NCBI GenBank assembly: GCA_031275815.1
Contig: JAISOF010000019.1
Location: 1 to 45,235, forward strand
Length of the DNA: 45,235 nucleotides
From: Candidatus Nomurabacteria bacterium
GTDB lineage: Bacteria; Patescibacteriota; Saccharimonadia; Saccharimonadales; Saccharimonadaceae
Reading direction: 5' to 3'
A program made the translations under genes and the position numbers. Below are positions 7,903 to 16,877 of this stretch, piece after piece; the first letter of the stretch is position 1, and each line of letters starts with the position of its first letter. A model generated the notes under the pieces. The model did no database searches and was not told where the DNA came from. It saw only the letters and a program-made list of their open reading frames with translations.

Positions 7903-8927
7903 TGAATATTATTAAATCCGTTAAAGTTGCCAATTTTCGTGTGCATAAACGGTTCGAGTTGGTTACTGACAAAATGACGACTTTAGTGACTGGTGGGAAT
8001 GGCAGTGGCAAGACTTCGTTGATTGAGGCGCTGTATATTTCTTTGCGGGGGAAGTCTTTTCGCAGTGCGGACAAGGATATTTTGCAAAAAGGCAGGCAGT
8101 TTTACAGGATTGAAACGCTGTTTTGCGGTGGCGAGAGAGTGATTGTTAAATATACTGAGGGTAAAAAAGAGTTTGAGCTTGGCGGAAAGAAACACCGACG
8201 GCTGCCAAAAAAAAATCGTCAGCCGATAGTGTTGTTTGAGCCGAGCAATCTCAATTTGATTCACAACTCCCCTGCCTCCCGCCGAGATTTTTTCGACAAT
8301 CTCATTTCGCAAATTGACGAGCCGTACGCGGAGGCGGTGCACAAATACAAAAAATCTTTGAAACAAAGAAATAATTTGCTGAAAAAAGATTTAGCAACGC
8401 CGGAGAACTTGTTTGCGTGGAATGTGATGTTGGCGAGATATGGTACAGAGATTGTGTTGAAAAGGAAGTTTTTTGTTTCGGAAATTAACGAGTTATTGAC
8501 GAAGACTTATCAAGATATTGCGAAAAATCATGACGAAGTAAAGATTGTGTATGAAAATACAGAAGTTGACGAAACCAAGTATTTGAAACTGCTGGAAAGT
8601 AGTTTTTCGAAAGATAATGTTGTAAAAAATACAACATTTGGGCCGCACCGCGATGATTTTTTGTTTAATTTTAACCGCCAATTGGCAAATAATGTGGCTT
8701 CGCGCGGTGAAAATCGCACGATTGTGCTCGCGCTCAAGTTTATTGAGGCTGAAATCATCATGAAATATTTGAACAAGCAACCGATTGTGTTGCTTGATGA
8801 TATTTTTTCTGAACTCGATGAATCGCGCCAAAAGAGCCTGCTCAAAAACTTCAAAACTCATCAAATCATCATCACGAGCGTCAAGCCGCCAAAAGGCATG
8901 AAGAGCGATGTTAATATTTGTAATTAA
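7902..8927 (+). CDS. recF: DNA replication/repair protein RecF
   Basis: A 341-aa SMC-like ATPase that helps load RecA at gaps. Walker A is GGNGSGKTS (31-39), the ABC-type signature region is VASRGENRTIVLALKFIEAE, and Walker B with the D-loop is PIVLLDDIFSELDESR. The N-terminus MNIIKSVKVANFRVHKRFEL is typical. It overlaps dnaN by 1 nt and converges with the first minus-strand secretion-locus gene, the two coding ends overlapping by 17 nt. Confidence 0.95.
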   Translation: MNIIKSVKVANFRVHKRFELVTDKMTTLVTGGNGSGKTSLIEALYISLRGKSFRSADKDILQKGRQFYRIETLFCGGERVIVKYTEGKKEFELGGKKHRRLPKKNRQPIVLFEPSNLNLIHNSPASRRDFFDNLISQIDEPYAEAVHKYKKSLKQRNNLLKKDLATPENLFAWNVMLARYGTEIVLKRKFFVSEINELLTKTYQDIAKNHDEVKIVYENTEVDETKYLKLLESSFSKDNVVKNTTFGPHRDDFLFNFNRQLANNVASRGENRTIVLALKFIEAEIIMKYLNKQPIVLLDDIFSELDESRQKSLLKNFKTHQIIITSVKPPKGMKSDVNICN

Positions 8928-9633
8928 TGGTGTAACTATTGATGTCTAAGTTGTGGGACTCAAACCACTCTGCAACCAATTTTTTCTGGCGGGTGATGGC
9001 TGATGGTTTTGGCTGGCCGTTTTCGTTGTAATCCCAAGACACAAAGAATAAATCTGTATCAAGAGAAAGCTGATTGTCTTCGCCAATACGCAGTTTAATT
9101 GAAAAATCTACGCTCATGTATGGCAGATAATCAACAATGGGGTCTCGAATCGGGTCGAGTGTGGAGGGGTCGTCTTGACACGGGAAAGTACCATAAATCA
9201 ATTGGTTTTCAGGAAGACAGCTAATCACGACGGCGTACCCAGACAAGTTGGGGTTGTTTGAGTCGTCCGACCATTCAAAATAGATTTTGAAAGAATGTTT
9301 TGTGCTGGCGATGTCGACAATAAAATTGCCGTAATGGATGTTTTGTGTGGAGTCAAAACTGTTTTCTGTGGAGTTGTCGCGAACCGTCGCAGAAACGTTG
9401 GACAGCTCGCCTGCAATGGAGGACACGCGGTTGTAAAGCGAGGCGGAGATGGCGTCAATGCGGTCTTGCGGCAAATCGGGCACGGCCAAAGTCAGATTAG
9501 TGATGGTGATTTGATTGCCGTATGGGTTGGTGTGCGGCTTGAAAAACGTGAATAAAATAAGTCCGACAGCCAAGGCGGCGAGCAGGATTAACAAAATGCT
9601 TTTTTGCCGGAGGAGTTGTTTTTGATTATCCAT
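8911..9633 (-). CDS. Cassette A gene 3: small membrane-anchored protein, unknown
   Basis: A 240-aa protein with a short basic N-terminus, one helix (ILLILLAALAVGLILFTFF) and a probably extracytoplasmic domain starting NPYGNQITITNLT. It is a diverged paralogue of the 244-aa protein at 14254-14988: both share the NPYG segment just after the helix, a CLP(E/A)(N/S)QLIYG(T/D)F(P/D)C motif around two cysteines, and a C-terminal W-x8-DIN/DINKY pattern. It starts 3 nt after the hydrolase stop, so it is the last gene of cassette A. I recognise no wider family; a role alongside the hydrolase, for example as chaperone, anchor or immunity protein, is only a suggestion from position. Confidence 0.82.
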   Translation of the reverse strand: MDNQKQLLRQKSILLILLAALAVGLILFTFFKPHTNPYGNQITITNLTLAVPDLPQDRIDAISASLYNRVSSIAGELSNVSATVRDNSTENSFDSTQNIHYGNFIVDIASTKHSFKIYFEWSDDSNNPNLSGYAVVISCLPENQLIYGTFPCQDDPSTLDPIRDPIVDYLPYMSVDFSIKLRIGEDNQLSLDTDLFFVSWDYNENGQPKPSAITRQKKLVAEWFESHNLDINSYTINYKY

Positions 9634-9636
9634 AGT

Positions 9637-10866
9637 CTATAATCCTTTCAAAATATTATCAGTATAAACATAAGTGTAACTGCCGTTGGTGTAGTCGCTC
9701 AAATTATAAACATGAGCACCAATCCAATCAAACGAGGCGCTACAGCCAGCCTCACCAATAATGATTTTGTCACCCTCAATCCCCAGCACAACACCAGTGT
9801 GTCCGCACGGCAAGCCGTCGCTGCAAATCGTGCTACCGGTTTGTTTGCTGAAAATAGCGTAAGGTCTGGGGGTGGTGCCACCGCTCACAAAACCAAGATC
9901 CAACAAACGGGAAACAACATGCTTGCCGTTTGGCAATCCAGTAACATGCTGCGTCGTGTAGCGATTGATAAAATATTGAGTGAAAGCAACGCAATTTGAA
10001 AGGTCGTTGGTGCAACTGGTGGTGGCTGAAATATCCCAAGGTCCCAGCATCCCGTTAGTTCCCCACTCGGCGGGGCTAATGCTTTTGTATTCAGCCATAA
10101 AAGCGTTGGCTTGATCCCCACTCATCCCCCCCAAAATCACTCCACCGCCACAGTTTGTGGTGAGGGTTCCGCCACTAATGCCGGCAAACTTGCTATACCA
10201 TCCCTCCGCCAAAGTAATTCGCAGAGTCATAGTGTCGTCAGCAGAGCGTTCAAATGCTTCATGAAAATAAGTGGTTGCGTCAGCGATGGTGGTTTTGGTG
10301 TTGATAATTTCTGGAATATTGTCGCCATTATTGTCAGTCATTTCCATGAAAGCATAATCCAACTCAACCAAAAGCAAAGCGTCGTTATCACCAACTGGCA
10401 TGGTAGCGTCGATATTTTTATCACCCCACCCATCTTTATAATATTGGTCAAGTCCGGCTTCACGCATTTTAGCGAAAAGCCCAGCTTGGCGGGTGTGATA
10501 AGTCCATTGCGCGATACCATAACCTGTCACACCGTCGCCATCATCAGGAAGTGTTTTGGTGCTGTCGTTTTGTTTGCGAGCGGGGTCAAGGGCGGATTCC
10601 GCCGAAAAATTGCCAATAATTCCGGCAATCGCGATTGGCGTCAACCCTTTTTCCAAAAAATAACCCCAGATTTTTTCCGCGTTATCCACTCCAGACAAAA
10701 CAACGGTGTTGTTGCCGCAATTATTTTCCGTTCCGTCCGGATCATAGAAAATAATATTATTTTCCGCATGAAATATTTCATCAAACGCCGCCATCACCGG
10801 AGCAGTTGACAAAAAAACCAACAGGACTGAGGAGAATAAAACCAAATAATACAAAACTTTTTTCAT
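9637..10866 (-). CDS. Cassette A gene 2: secreted peptidoglycan hydrolase (phage lysozyme-like + CHAP)
   Basis: A 409-aa exported protein. A signal peptide (MKKVLYYLVL to PVMAA, about 1-27) is followed by a phage tail lysozyme-like domain (PF18013 type, about 60-230; IAGIIGNFSAESALDP with probable catalytic Glu90, and GYGIAQWT at 115-122), a Gly-rich linker (about 232-250) and a C-terminal CHAP amidase/endopeptidase domain (about 280-405) with Cys292 (NCVAFTQYFI), His356 (CGHTGVVLGI) and Glu372 (GEAGC). Both glycan strands and peptide stems could be cut, the job VirB1-type enzymes do for secretion systems. The ATG at 10866 forms an ATGA overlap with the giant gene upstream; an alternative GTG lies 6 codons earlier. 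The paralogue at 14985-16877 has an extra SGNH domain. Confidence 0.88.
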   Translation of the reverse strand: MKKVLYYLVLFSSVLLVFLSTAPVMAAFDEIFHAENNIIFYDPDGTENNCGNNTVVLSGVDNAEKIWGYFLEKGLTPIAIAGIIGNFSAESALDPARKQNDSTKTLPDDGDGVTGYGIAQWTYHTRQAGLFAKMREAGLDQYYKDGWGDKNIDATMPVGDNDALLLVELDYAFMEMTDNNGDNIPEIINTKTTIADATTYFHEAFERSADDTMTLRITLAEGWYSKFAGISGGTLTTNCGGGVILGGMSGDQANAFMAEYKSISPAEWGTNGMLGPWDISATTSCTNDLSNCVAFTQYFINRYTTQHVTGLPNGKHVVSRLLDLGFVSGGTTPRPYAIFSKQTGSTICSDGLPCGHTGVVLGIEGDKIIIGEAGCSASFDWIGAHVYNLSDYTNGSYTYVYTDNILKGL

Positions 10867-13800
10867 ACCAAGTCCACCACCCACTTTCTGCGGTTTTCGC
10901 TGAAACTCATCATCGAAAAAACTTTAGTCCCGTCAAACTTTTTCAAAGCCTTCGCAAGAATAGTTTTTTCAGTGTCCAATTCGTCAATTTTATAATCCTC
11001 TGTGCTGCCCCACCCGTATGGTGAAGGATAAAGCGAGGCGACATAAGTCGGATCAAGCTTGCCATTCACATAATCTTCCATCACTGCCAGATATTCCACC
11101 ACCTCTTCCTTATGCATACCTGACGCCCGCGCCAGATATCCCTCAAAACTATTATCCACAGGATGGGCTCCTTCATATTCGTCGAGCAGAGCCACCACCG
11201 GACTTTTGCCACCCACGTTCTCGAATCCGCCCATGTTTTCCAAGATCCGATTATCCTCAATGTACTGCTGGTAATAAACCATCTCGCTCGCCCAATATTC
11301 ATTCTTAGCGGACGCGACGCAATTTTCTCCATAAACCCAGCCGCTCTCCAACGCGTCAACAGTTTGCCCCGCCTCCACCAAATCCATAATTTCCCCAGCA
11401 ACCGGAACCAAGCCAGCCACAGTGCTCGCCACAGAGCTCTTGGAAATAGGATTCAAATATTCGTCGATGATGTTGGCGTCATTTGTGCCAAACGTTGAGC
11501 CGCGATTGGAACAAAAGATAATATAGGCATACAAATTGGAGCCGGTTTTGATTTGCTCGTTGCCCTCCGGATACAAAGAAGCGTCAGCATAAACATCCGT
11601 TCCAGTATAAGTGTGCGGAATAATATTATCAAAGCCATCACTTCCGGCGTCGGTGATGCACCTGCCCCAATCAGTGAGATTCCCATCCGCGTCATACATC
11701 ACGCCAAGCGGCGAGTGGTACTGATCGCAAATATCGGTTTCCAAGATGAAGTTGTGTCGCCTGTTGCCATAGCTGCCATCCAGCCACTTATTGGACGCCT
11801 GAAACGGCATACTATAAACCTTTTCCATAATTTCATCTGGGCTGATTTTTTTGGTTGACACATCGGACACAAAATAAGGTTGGCAATAAATATCGCCCTC
11901 CGCGCCAATGTAGTTCAGCGCTGGACAGTCGCCCTTGTTGCCCTCAAACTCAGCGTCATCCAGCGCACCGGCGGTGGGCAATAATGTGGTGACAGATTGT
12001 TTGAACAAACTCCCAACTGCGGAAAAGACAGTAGTGGTCGTGGGGAATTTGCCAACAAAAGACAGCGCTTTTGACATAATACTCCCCAAAAAAGTATTTT
12101 TATTGGAAACATCAAACGGACTATATGTTTGCCGATCTAGTTCGGCATTCATCGCGAGCACCGCCCTTTGTTCTCGGCGAAACGTCAAAATCGCAGGGGT
12201 ATCCGCCGGACTGCCCCCGCCGGTTTGGTGAGCGCTGGCCAGCCAGGCGTGCGAAGCAGAAGTCATAGCGTTGCCGGAATCTGCACCGCGAGCCTCGCTC
12301 ACCAAATCTTGAGCGAACACGTTCGCCAGTTTTGGCAACAGCGCACCCACCGCACCCATTGCCGCACCCGCCAACACTACTTTTCCGGAAAACTTCACGA
12401 ATATCTTGCCCAAAGCTTTCACGCCAGTGCTGAGCAAGCTTCCAACCCCAAATGTGCCGATTGTGATTGCAATGGAAGCTATTGCCGCGACGCCTTTCAT
12501 CGCCATGCAAGCCGCCAAAGAAGTTTTTGTAACATTAAACCCTTTCAACGCCCCTTCCATAGAATACCTCATCTCGCTAATGCCATTTTGGTTGGCGGGA
12601 GATCCCGTCGTCACCCACGCCATGCCTGACGCCTCCATGCCGGATTCTGGCGTGGCGCCGGCAACGGTATATAGGTTATTATTTTCGTCCACATCTTGCA
12701 ACACAGCAGGTTCAGTCAATATTTTGCTAAACTCGTGGATGGGGCTATTGCTCCCGTTTCCATACTTGGCTTTGTCGACGGACTCCGCAAACGACGAGGC
12801 AAAATCCACCAGTTTTGCCAACTCCATCGCCGCCGTCAAAGCATTGACTGCCGCCACGCCCAACATCACGCCACAAGTCAAATCTGACGCGCCGGCGATG
12901 GCGCTAATTTTGGTGGTGAAACCTTTGGTGGCTGCCGCGCGCGCGGCAGTTTTGTCGGCACTGTTGTTATCGACAAGCGCAACTTGGCGTCCACCAATCT
13001 CCCCGTCGCTTGTGGTGCGTCTGAATTCGGAGCCTTCGTCTGAATCGGTGGATTTGTCGGCATAAGTGTCGCCGTCAATATCCAACTGACCTGCTTTGGC
13101 TTTGTTCGCCATCGCCTCGACAAAAGCGCGGTTGCCAACTTCCCTGTCGTTGACATCGGCAATATAATCCTTGAATAAATTGCGTGAAACGTTCCATTTG
13201 CTCAGGAAACGCACCGCCAACTTGTCGAACCACCCCGCAATCCGCCCCGACCAAGTACGCGACCCTTTCAGGTATCCGTTGCGAAAATTGGGGTCAGCGT
13301 TGAAAAAAGCTTCGAACTCGCCGGCCGTAACAATCTTTTTGGTGCCGGAGCCGTCGTCGAAGAGTAGGACGCGCTGATTGAGTGTACCACTATTATCTAA
13401 TATATCATCCATATTATCTGTATCGCCTATTCGTTTGATACTGCCATCATAGTTACCATTAGCGTCGACCGGAAAAGTTCCCTTGTTGTATATCTCAATA
13501 CCCTGCTTTTTCAACAAAGTCTGCCGGTTGCTGGACATATTTTTGAACTTCAACTCATTGAAAGAAAATAATTTTTTTGCGGTTGGATTGGTGCGCTCGT
13601 CCAACAGATTTTTGGTGATGGTTTTGGCGCGCAAACTGGTGCCCACCTCCAGTGAGTTAAAATCCTCCACCAACATTTCGAGCACATGAAACGGCAAAAT
13701 CGCTTGCGACCCAAAAATCAGTAGCGCCCCCGCCACCACCAAGCCCGCAATCAACCCAACCGGCCCAAACTTCTTCATCAGTTGACGCGGAATACCAGCC

Positions 13801-14150
13801 TGCGGAAAAGCTTTGTTGAACGGCGAGTTTGGAGCGCCCTTGCCCTTGACATTATTTGTGAACGATGGCACCGCATTTTCCGCCTCGCGCGAACTACCAA
13901 CCGTGGATTTGTCAGGAATAGCTCCAGTTTTTTGCCCAGCCTTGCGCTCGGCGCCCGCAAGACCGCCGCGCTCTTTTTCCCTGCGTCGCTCGGCGTCCGT
14001 CCAACTCTCACTCAGCTTCTCGCGCTCCTGATCCAACTTCGCCCAACTCGGCTTAATATCGGATTGAATCTCGTCCTTGAAACGATAATCGCGCTCACCC
14101 AAAGGGTCGCCACCTTGCTCGCCAGCTCGGTCGTCCTTTATGTCACTCAC
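10863..14150 (-). CDS. Cassette A gene 1: giant T4SS-associated membrane protein
   Basis: A 1095-aa protein of no family I can name. A highly charged N-terminus (about 1-125, with REKLSESWTDAERRREKE and GSSREAENAV) precedes a first helix at about 129-152 (GPVGLIAGLVVAGALLIFGS). Further hydrophobic segments lie near 410-445 and 560-625. The second half looks extracytoplasmic, with paired cysteines and many Tyr/Asn/Gly, and the end is SMMSFSENRRKWVVDLV. It aligns in outline with the 1231-aa protein at 16874-20569, very closely at both termini. The GTG start follows a GGGGGG run 7 nt upstream; I see no better start. Position downstream of virB4 and next to secreted hydrolases suggests an envelope part of the secretion apparatus (inference). 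Confidence 0.85.
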   Translation of the reverse strand: MSDIKDDRAGEQGGDPLGERDYRFKDEIQSDIKPSWAKLDQEREKLSESWTDAERRREKERGGLAGAERKAGQKTGAIPDKSTVGSSREAENAVPSFTNNVKGKGAPNSPFNKAFPQAGIPRQLMKKFGPVGLIAGLVVAGALLIFGSQAILPFHVLEMLVEDFNSLEVGTSLRAKTITKNLLDERTNPTAKKLFSFNELKFKNMSSNRQTLLKKQGIEIYNKGTFPVDANGNYDGSIKRIGDTDNMDDILDNSGTLNQRVLLFDDGSGTKKIVTAGEFEAFFNADPNFRNGYLKGSRTWSGRIAGWFDKLAVRFLSKWNVSRNLFKDYIADVNDREVGNRAFVEAMANKAKAGQLDIDGDTYADKSTDSDEGSEFRRTTSDGEIGGRQVALVDNNSADKTAARAAATKGFTTKISAIAGASDLTCGVMLGVAAVNALTAAMELAKLVDFASSFAESVDKAKYGNGSNSPIHEFSKILTEPAVLQDVDENNNLYTVAGATPESGMEASGMAWVTTGSPANQNGISEMRYSMEGALKGFNVTKTSLAACMAMKGVAAIASIAITIGTFGVGSLLSTGVKALGKIFVKFSGKVVLAGAAMGAVGALLPKLANVFAQDLVSEARGADSGNAMTSASHAWLASAHQTGGGSPADTPAILTFRREQRAVLAMNAELDRQTYSPFDVSNKNTFLGSIMSKALSFVGKFPTTTTVFSAVGSLFKQSVTTLLPTAGALDDAEFEGNKGDCPALNYIGAEGDIYCQPYFVSDVSTKKISPDEIMEKVYSMPFQASNKWLDGSYGNRRHNFILETDICDQYHSPLGVMYDADGNLTDWGRCITDAGSDGFDNIIPHTYTGTDVYADASLYPEGNEQIKTGSNLYAYIIFCSNRGSTFGTNDANIIDEYLNPISKSSVASTVAGLVPVAGEIMDLVEAGQTVDALESGWVYGENCVASAKNEYWASEMVYYQQYIEDNRILENMGGFENVGGKSPVVALLDEYEGAHPVDNSFEGYLARASGMHKEEVVEYLAVMEDYVNGKLDPTYVASLYPSPYGWGSTEDYKIDELDTEKTILAKALKKFDGTKVFSMMSFSENRRKWVVDLV

Positions 14151-14196
14151 AAGCGACCCCCCACGTTACCTGTCCAAAAACTATGCATATACCCAA

Positions 14197-14225
14197 ATTA
14201 TCTCAAGTTGTCAGCGGCATGTCAA
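14197..14225 (-). promoter_or_regulatory. Promoter of cassette A
   Basis: On the minus strand a perfect -35 TTGACA (14220-14225), a 17-nt spacer and a -10 GATAAT (14197-14202) lie in the 103-nt gap between the cassettes. Cassette A can therefore be transcribed independently of cassette B. Confidence 0.6.
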
Positions 14226-14253
14226 GTTTGGGCAACACAAGCCGAACGCTGTC

Positions 14254-14988
14254 TTAATAAAATACACTGTAATCCACGACGTATTTATTAATGTCAAATC
14301 CTTGTGAAGATAACCAGCCAGCTATTTGCGACTTTATAGACGATATTTTTTCATTTATTTGCGATTCATACTCTGAAATTAGCGGGATGTCTATATAAAT
14401 TGACGCTTTTAAGCGCAAACTTCCGGAATTATCATACCCGTACTGCAAGTTGTAAACGTCAGTTTTGTGCGGCAATATTTCAATTATGGGGTCAAGCTTG
14501 GAATCGCCCTTCTCCAAAATAAGTTGGTCTTTGCAATCGAAATCTCCATAAATAAGCTGACTGGCGGGCAGGCACAGCACCATAGTCCCATACTCGGACA
14601 GATGGTCGTTATTTTCAATCTCCGACCATTGATAAGATACCTTATAAGATTGCTTAATGCTTTCAATATCCACAATAAACTCTACAGAATGCACATCATA
14701 AACGTCGTCGTAAGTCTGGCTGAACGAGGAATCTCTCACAAAAACGTCTTTGATGGATTTGTTTTTTATGGTGGCGCTTGAATTGCGCTGAATTGCAACC
14801 AACAAGTCGTGTTGGATAAAATTAACCGAGTCTTTATTTTGAGGCTTGCCTGCGGTGAGCTTGCCAAGGTTATTTATTTCAATATAATCTCCGTAAGGGT
14901 TTCTGGTATACGTATAAATAATCCACCCCACGAATGCAACTGCAACAATCAGCATAAATATCAGCAGCACGCGTCTATTGTTTATCAT
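14254..14988 (-). CDS. Cassette B gene 3: small membrane-anchored protein, unknown
   Basis: A 244-aa paralogue of the protein at 8911-9633. N-terminal helix VLLIFMLIVAVAFVGWIIYTY, then RNPYGDYIEINNLG, and the shared cysteine motif CLPASQLIYGDFDC. The outside domain is probably mostly beta (alternating hydrophobic pattern), and the end reads GFDINKYVVDYSVFY. Its ATG overlaps the hydrolase stop by 4 nt, so cassette B is tightly coupled. Identity to the cassette A copy looks low outside these motifs, so the duplication is old or the genes diverged fast. No function is assigned. Confidence 0.82.
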   Translation of the reverse strand: MINNRRVLLIFMLIVAVAFVGWIIYTYTRNPYGDYIEINNLGKLTAGKPQNKDSVNFIQHDLLVAIQRNSSATIKNKSIKDVFVRDSSFSQTYDDVYDVHSVEFIVDIESIKQSYKVSYQWSEIENNDHLSEYGTMVLCLPASQLIYGDFDCKDQLILEKGDSKLDPIIEILPHKTDVYNLQYGYDNSGSLRLKASIYIDIPLISEYESQINEKISSIKSQIAGWLSSQGFDINKYVVDYSVFY

Positions 14989-16877
14989 AGCAAGCCCTCC
15001 GCCATTAAAACGTCAGTCTTGATTTCTGGATAGGCAAATTTCATGGTGCTTGGGTTTCCGCCGAAATGACTCATCACCGAAGTAAGCGTTTCCATGGTCA
15101 ACTTGCTAGTATAAGTTCCAGAGCAAGACGATTCTGCAATGATGACTTTGTTCGCAGCTACGTCCACGCCCAGAATCAGACCCGTGTGCCCGGCGCTAGT
15201 AAGGCTACCGCCACCTTGGCTGAATATGGCGAACGGCTTTGGCTCGGTGCCCCACGACAAAGAGGGGTTTCTTTCCAACAGCTGATCCACAACTTCGTTG
15301 CCATTCCCGCCGCCTGGTGTAAGATTTGTGTATTTGCCCACAAAATATTGCGACAAAGCCGTACAATTAGACAAAGGTCGAACCCCATTGCAAGAGCTGC
15401 TGTTCACCCGACCGCCTATGTAAGCCACATTAGTATTATAGTTAACTGGGCTGTTATATATGCTGATAAACTCTTCTGCCTCTTCTTGGCTCAGCCCGAC
15501 TCCAGACCATCCTCCATATCCATTACACCCCGTGCTAGTATTAGTAGCGCCTGTTCCATTTGACAAAGCGCCAAATATGACGTCAGCAAACAACTCTTTC
15601 CCCTCATCAGTCGGATGTACGCCAAGTCCGTCCGAGTTTGTGATGTATCTTGTGGGGTTGGATGCAACTGCCTCCGCCCAATCGGCTATGAGTACGTTTG
15701 CGTTACTCTGTTTCACCGATTGGAGCGCATTATTATTGGAGGAATAGTCTTTGCCGGATTCAGACAGCGCATAATTATTCACAAAAATAATGGTTTTTGA
15801 ACTGCCTATTTTGTTCACCACGTCTTCAACTTGACCAACGGTCAAACCGGCATTATTGGTGCCAAGCGCATAAACCACAATATCCCTCAACTTTCCTGCG
15901 CTAATCAGTTGATCTAGTATCTCAATGCCGGTGGGATTACTAGCATTAGTTCCGGCAAACTGTTTGCTGTCTTGCGCATGTATGTCCGCTTGGGGCAGTT
16001 TGGCCAATATCTGGCTCTTGCTACCGTTTGTGATGGAGTCGCCGATTATCGTGACGTCAAAACCATCAATACTGGCTGAAGGTTGACCAGTATACCCAGA
16101 AAAACGTTCAAAAAATGCTTGGGCTTGGCTTAACCGAACTTGCTTCAAGTTTTCATAAGCTGCGGGATTTTCATTTCTCTTGATATACGCCGCTGGAACC
16201 TCGACTTTTTCCAAAAAGGTGATGGTGGCTTCTTCCACAGTGGTTGCCGACAGCGTAGCCCTATACGTCGAATTGTTGTCAATTTCGTTGCGCAAAAATT
16301 GTAATTCTATGGAATATAATTTTTCCAAAATATCAATTCCTGCAACATTGACAAACTCTTCGGCGGACAACAGCGAGCCGTAATTTGTTCCAGCGTACTT
16401 TTCGTAATCTTCAAAATAAACCAAAAGATTGGGATCGACGTTCTTGACAGCGTTCATGAGATTTACTCTTCGCCCCCAAGACCACTGAATCAGACCAATG
16501 CCATAAGCAACTGCCCCATTGAATAAGTCGAATCCGGGTTGATGGGCCTGAAGTTGTCCGACTTCATGCACGACTGGGTTCAATGTTCCGGCTGACTCGC
16601 TTTGCATGTTTCCCAAGATACCGGCTGTTTGCTCTGGCGTGAAACCGAGACTGATGAGACCATTCCATAATTTTTCTGCGGATTCGCTACCGGTGACAGA
16701 CACAGACCCATAACTGCTGCACCCGACATTAGGGTTGAAAGCTCCATCTGGATCATAATAAATAATATTATTCTCCGCGAAAAAAGTCTCATCAAAAGCC
16801 GCCATCACCGGAGCGGTTGACAAAAAAGCCAGCGGAATCATGGCAAGCAGAACCAAGTTGTGTAAAACTTTTTTCAT
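14985..16877 (-). CDS. Cassette B gene 2: secreted three-domain cell-wall enzyme (phage lysozyme-like + SGNH + CHAP)
   Basis: A 630-aa exported enzyme. The signal peptide and first 45 residues nearly match the cassette A hydrolase (FLSTAPVMAAFDE, then AENNIIYYDPDG). Domains in order: phage tail lysozyme-like (about 65-260; AGILGNMQSESAG with probable Glu94, YGIGLIQWSWG); SGNH/GDSL hydrolase resembling OatA C-terminal domains (about 272-440; VTIIGDSITNGS with Ser281, ALGTNNAG at 337-344, SDGLGVHPTDEG with Asp416/His421); and CHAP (about 495-625; LSNCTALSQYF Cys505, SAGHTGLILG His564, AESSC Glu582). OatA-like domains add or remove O-acetyl groups on peptidoglycan, which modulates lysozyme action. 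The ATG at 16877 overlaps the upstream stop as ATGA. Confidence 0.88.
   Translation of the reverse strand: MKKVLHNLVLLAMIPLAFLSTAPVMAAFDETFFAENNIIYYDPDGAFNPNVGCSSYGSVSVTGSESAEKLWNGLISLGFTPEQTAGILGNMQSESAGTLNPVVHEVGQLQAHQPGFDLFNGAVAYGIGLIQWSWGRRVNLMNAVKNVDPNLLVYFEDYEKYAGTNYGSLLSAEEFVNVAGIDILEKLYSIELQFLRNEIDNNSTYRATLSATTVEEATITFLEKVEVPAAYIKRNENPAAYENLKQVRLSQAQAFFERFSGYTGQPSASIDGFDVTIIGDSITNGSKSQILAKLPQADIHAQDSKQFAGTNASNPTGIEILDQLISAGKLRDIVVYALGTNNAGLTVGQVEDVVNKIGSSKTIIFVNNYALSESGKDYSSNNNALQSVKQSNANVLIADWAEAVASNPTRYITNSDGLGVHPTDEGKELFADVIFGALSNGTGATNTSTGCNGYGGWSGVGLSQEEAEEFISIYNSPVNYNTNVAYIGGRVNSSSCNGVRPLSNCTALSQYFVGKYTNLTPGGGNGNEVVDQLLERNPSLSWGTEPKPFAIFSQGGGSLTSAGHTGLILGVDVAANKVIIAESSCSGTYTSKLTMETLTSVMSHFGGNPSTMKFAYPEIKTDVLMAEGLL

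Noticed and set aside
10111-13065. Plus-strand frames of 232 and 219 aa
   Set aside because: Antisense to the cassette A hydrolase and giant protein, no start signals.
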